17,530 nt of DNA from Alphaproteobacteria bacterium (GTDB lineage: Bacteria; Pseudomonadota; Alphaproteobacteria; Puniceispirillales; Marisalimonadaceae): positions 1-17,530 of the forward strand of contig JADHRC010000020.1 of assembly GCA_016777645.1 (NCBI GenBank). The letters are read 5' to 3'. Shown piece by piece: positions 14,625 to 17,530 of this stretch. Numbering within the stretch: the stretch's first letter is position 1; every line of letters starts with the position of its first letter. Position numbers and translations under genes: made by a program. The notes beneath the pieces were generated by a model that saw only the letters and a program-made list of their open reading frames with translations, was not told where the DNA came from and searched no databases.

Positions 14625-16385
14625 ATGGATGATAAAGATCTTATTAGTGGTGCTGAAGCAGTTATTAATGCGTTGGTAGAAAATGGTGTTGAAGTAATTT
14701 TTGGGTATCCAGGTGGAGCTGTTTTACCTTTATATGATGCTATTTTTCAAAATAAATCATTGAAACATATTCTAGTAAGACATGAACAAGCTGCAGTTCA
14801 TGCAGCTGAAGGTTATGCAAGGTCAACAGGTAAAGTTGGCTGTGTGCTTGTAACATCCGGTCCTGGAGCTACTAACGCAATAACTGGATTAACGGATGCA
14901 TTAATGGATTCTATTCCAGTAGTTTGCTTAAGTGGGCAAGTACCCACACATCTAATAGGTACAGACGCTTTTCAAGAAGCTGATACTACGGGTATATCTA
15001 GACCATGTACCAAACATAATTATTTAGTCAAAAATGCTGATCTATTGTGTGATGTGATACATGAAGCTTTTGATATTGCGTCTACTGGACGCCCTGGACC
15101 CGTTCTTGTGGACCTTCCAAAGGATATTCAACTCACTAAGATAAAATATAAACAAAAATCCAATAAATTACAAAAAATGAAACCTAAACCATTATCTATT
15201 GATACTCAAGTAATTAGTGAAGTTGCAAATTTATTAATTAATGCAAAAAAACCAATTATATATGGAGGTGGAGGATTAATTAATTCTGGCCCTCAAGCTT
15301 CTACTTTAATAACTCAATTAGTTGATCTGGTCGATTCACCAGTGACGCTTACATTAATGGGTTTGGGCGCTGTCCCAAGTAATCACAAGAACTTTTTAGG
15401 TATGCTTGGCATGCATGGAACATATGAAGCTAATTTAGCAATGCACCATTGTGACGTTATGATTAATGTAGGCGCTCGTTTTGATGACAGGGTTACCGGA
15501 AGATTAAATGCCTTTTCACCTAATTCCAAAAAAATTCATATAGACATTGATAAATCTTCAATCAATAAAGTTGTTTCCGTTGATTATGGTATTGTTGGAG
15601 ATTGTTCAGAAATATTAAAATTACTAGTTGAAGAATTAAAAAAACTACATAATCAAAAACAAATAGCATCAAAAAAATCTTGGTGGTCGCAAATTGATGA
15701 GTGGAGAAAAAAAGATTCACTTGGTTTCAAACAATTTGGAAGTGCTATCAAACCTCAACAGGCAATTAAGAGTTTGTATCAAAAAACTATGAATTTTGAT
15801 ACCTATATAACAACAGAAGTTGGACAACATCAAATGTGGGCTGCCCAATATTTTGGTTTTTCCAAGCCTAATCATTGGATGACTTCAGGTGGATTAGGGA
15901 CTATGGGTTATGGTTTACCATCGTCTGTGGGGGTCCAGATTGCTCATCCAAAATCTCTAGTAATTGATATTTCTGGAGAAGCTTCTTTTTTAATGAACAT
16001 GCAGGAGCTTTCAACAATTGTGCAGTATAAGTTACCTGTAAAAATTTTTATACTTAATAATCAATGGATGGGTATGGTCAGGCAGTGGCAAGAACTTAAT
16101 CATGGTTCAAGATACAGTGAAAGTTATACAGAATCACTTCCAGATTTTGTATTGCTTGCTGAAAGTTTTGGTATAAAAGGTCTAAGAGTAGAAGAATTTG
16201 ATAAGCTTGAATCTGCTATTGATGAGATGATAAGTCACAAAGGTCCAGTCATTGCTGATATTCGAGTTGTAAAAGAAGAAAATTGTTTTCCCATGATTCC
16301 ATCTGGCGCAGCTCACAATGAGATGATCTTGGGAATAGATGATAAAAAAAATAATACATCTGAAGCAGGACTGGCGTTAGTATAG
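14625..16385 (+). CDS. ilvB: Acetolactate synthase large (catalytic) subunit
   Basis: ThDP-, FAD- and Mg2+-dependent enzyme that joins two pyruvates to acetolactate, or pyruvate with 2-oxobutyrate, opening valine, leucine and isoleucine synthesis. The 586 residues show the three-domain plan. The N-terminal ThDP domain has FGYPGG and the catalytic glutamate E54 in RHEQAAVHAAEGYAR, then SGPGATNAITGL and GRPGPVLVDLPKD. The central FAD domain has GLGAVP, GMLGMHGTYEAN and GARFDDRVTGR. The C-terminal ThDP domain has SGGLGTMGYGLP and ILNNQWMGMVRQWQE. The usual GDG start of the ThDP/Mg motif reads GEAS here, changing the metal-binding Asp to Glu. The ATG at 14625 has GGA about eight bases upstream. 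It is followed after ten bases by ilvN and then ilvC, as one operon. Confidence 0.96.
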   Translation: MDDKDLISGAEAVINALVENGVEVIFGYPGGAVLPLYDAIFQNKSLKHILVRHEQAAVHAAEGYARSTGKVGCVLVTSGPGATNAITGLTDALMDSIPVVCLSGQVPTHLIGTDAFQEADTTGISRPCTKHNYLVKNADLLCDVIHEAFDIASTGRPGPVLVDLPKDIQLTKIKYKQKSNKLQKMKPKPLSIDTQVISEVANLLINAKKPIIYGGGGLINSGPQASTLITQLVDLVDSPVTLTLMGLGAVPSNHKNFLGMLGMHGTYEANLAMHHCDVMINVGARFDDRVTGRLNAFSPNSKKIHIDIDKSSINKVVSVDYGIVGDCSEILKLLVEELKKLHNQKQIASKKSWWSQIDEWRKKDSLGFKQFGSAIKPQQAIKSLYQKTMNFDTYITTEVGQHQMWAAQYFGFSKPNHWMTSGGLGTMGYGLPSSVGVQIAHPKSLVIDISGEASFLMNMQELSTIVQYKLPVKIFILNNQWMGMVRQWQELNHGSRYSESYTESLPDFVLLAESFGIKGLRVEEFDKLESAIDEMISHKGPVIADIRVVKEENCFPMIPSGAAHNEMILGIDDKKNNTSEAGLALV

Positions 16386-16395
16386 GTAAAAAAAT

Positions 16396-16956
16396 ATGTC
16401 TGTGTATCAAAATAATGAAGTTAAAGAAGAGGAAACCTCTAGGACATTATCACTGATTGTAGATAATCAACCTGGGACCTTGGCTAGAGTTATAGGTTTA
16501 TTTTCTGGAAGAGGTTACAATATTGAAAGTCTAAATGTAACTGAGGTCGATCAAAAGCGAAATCTGTCTCGAATTTCATTAGTTACTAGAGGAACTTCAA
16601 TGACAATTGAACAAATAAAATCTCAACTTTTAAGAATAGTTCCTGTTCGAATAGTAAGAGATCTAACCCTCGAAGGTCCTTTTATTAAGAGTGAGTTAGC
16701 CTTAGTTAAATTAGTTGTGGAAGGAGCAAATAGAGTTGAAGCTTTGCGAATTGCAGGAACGTTTAGGGCTAGGACATTAGATGTAACTTTATCAAGTTTT
16801 ATTTTTGAATTAACTGGGAAGCCAACAAAACTTGATGCTTTTATAGATTTGATGAGGTCTCTTGGAGACACCGAAATTTCAAGAACGGGTGTCTCTGCTA
16901 TTTCAAGAGGAAATAAAACAGAAACAAAACTACTAGATCAAATTCAAGTTAACTGA
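16396..16956 (+). CDS. ilvN: Acetolactate synthase small (regulatory) subunit
   Basis: Binds the large subunit, raises its activity and gives feedback inhibition by branched-chain amino acids. The 186 residues include an N-terminal ACT domain: LSLIVDNQPGTLARVIGLFSGRGYNIESL at about 19-47 in the sequence, with the glycine-containing NQPGTLARV effector loop. A second ACT-like C-terminal domain starts around ELALVKLVVEG and ends with FELTGKPTKLDAFIDLM. A short acidic tail (NNEVKEEETSR) precedes the first domain. The length matches the longer proteobacterial form (often called IlvH) rather than the short E. coli IlvN. It starts ten bases after ilvB. Confidence 0.96.
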   Translation: MSVYQNNEVKEEETSRTLSLIVDNQPGTLARVIGLFSGRGYNIESLNVTEVDQKRNLSRISLVTRGTSMTIEQIKSQLLRIVPVRIVRDLTLEGPFIKSELALVKLVVEGANRVEALRIAGTFRARTLDVTLSSFIFELTGKPTKLDAFIDLMRSLGDTEISRTGVSAISRGNKTETKLLDQIQVN

Positions 16957-17005
16957 TAATAAATTCAATATTAAATTAATATTCATATAAGGGAGTTTTT
17001 TTACG

Positions 17006-17530
17006 ATGCGAGTGTACTATGATAGAGATGCTGATATAAATTTAATTAAAAACAAAAAAGTCGTAATTGTAGGGTATGGAAGTCAAGGTCATGCGCATGC
17101 TGCAAATCTAAGAGATAGTGGAGTAAAAGAGGTTGCTGTAGCTCTAAGATCCGACTCCTTGTCCATAGAAAAAGCAAAGTCTGCCGGGTTTAAAGTTATG
17201 AATGTTTCAGATGCCTCCAGTTGGGGTGATGTAATTATGATGCTAACACCTGATGAATTACAAGGTGATATATATAGAGACGAGATTAAGAACAACATGA
17301 AACCTGATGCGGCAATAGCTTTTGCTCATGGTTTAAACGTTCATTTTAATTTAATTGAACCTAGAGATGACATTGATGTGTTTATGGTTGCTCCAAAAGG
17401 TCCTGGTCATACAGTTAGATCAGAGTACCAAAAAGGTGGTGGAGTTCCATGCTTGATTGCTATTGATCAAGATGTATCAGGAAATGCTCATGATATAGGA
17501 TTATCTTATGCCTGCGCTGTTGGAGGGGGA
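17006..17530 (+). CDS. ilvC: Ketol-acid reductoisomerase, 3' end cut by window edge
   Basis: Rearranges and reduces acetolactate or acetohydroxybutyrate with NADPH and Mg2+, the second common step of valine and isoleucine synthesis. I translated 175 residues from the ATG at 17006, open to the right edge. The start MRVYYDRDADINLIKNKKV, the Rossmann loop GYGSQGHAHA, the NADPH-phosphate segment ALRSDS, MMLTPDELQ, FAHGLNVHF and APKGPGHTVRSEY all match the short class I form of about 330-340 residues. Roughly half the protein, including the metal-binding knotted domain, lies outside. GGGAG lies ten bases before the ATG. The gene follows ilvN by 49 bases. Confidence 0.96.
   Translation, partial: MRVYYDRDADINLIKNKKVVIVGYGSQGHAHAANLRDSGVKEVAVALRSDSLSIEKAKSAGFKVMNVSDASSWGDVIMMLTPDELQGDIYRDEIKNNMKPDAAIAFAHGLNVHFNLIEPRDDIDVFMVAPKGPGHTVRSEYQKGGGVPCLIAIDQDVSGNAHDIGLSYACAVGGG

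Noticed and set aside
1..17530. Mobile elements, CRISPR arrays, phage genes, defence or toxin-antitoxin modules
   Set aside because: All substantial frames are assigned to core genes, and no direct-repeat arrays, transposase motifs or attachment-site duplications were seen.

Overview
The window is a compact, AT-rich stretch of a bacterial chromosome carrying housekeeping and core metabolic genes. Several independent markers point to an alphaproteobacterium. These are a circularly permuted two-piece tmRNA gene whose tag begins ANDNYAPV, an alpha-type SspB adaptor, a 41-residue zinc-free ribosomal protein L36, a C-terminal resolving-cysteine MsrA, and the order hflK-hflC-degP followed by a convergent serB. 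The low GC content and very short or overlapping gene junctions suggest a streamlined, probably marine lineage. The exact group cannot be fixed from the sequence alone.

Layout, left to right. A truncated biosynthetic arginine decarboxylase gene (speA, minus) is divergent from msrA (plus). Next come rpmJ (plus) and an enolase-superfamily D-tartrate dehydratase (plus). The latter meets a class I fumarase (minus) tail to tail with a 4-base overlap. Upstream of the fumarase on the same strand are the ClpXP adaptor sspB and the permuted tmRNA gene ssrA, so the tag-encoding RNA and the adaptor that reads the tag are neighbours. On the plus strand follow thyA and folA, a nucleotide-synthesis pair. 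folA converges on mrp/apbC (minus), an Fe-S cluster carrier. Divergent from mrp is the membrane quality-control set hflK-hflC-degP (plus). This converges on serB (minus), which starts 23 bases from the divergent miaA (plus). The right end is the branched-chain amino-acid cluster ilvB-ilvN-ilvC (plus), with ilvC cut by the window edge.

Two themes link the genes. One is protein quality control: tmRNA tagging, SspB delivery to ClpXP, the HflKC regulator of FtsH, periplasmic DegP and MsrA repair. The other is central metabolism: D-tartrate to oxaloacetate, fumarate to malate, serine, branched-chain amino acids and thymidylate/folate.

I found no mobile element, CRISPR array, phage gene, toxin-antitoxin module or defence system. 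I do not see a new system here. The most notable locus is ssrA-sspB, with its permuted tmRNA, unusual T-loop and AAAA tag end. The D-tartrate dehydratase/fumarase junction comes second.
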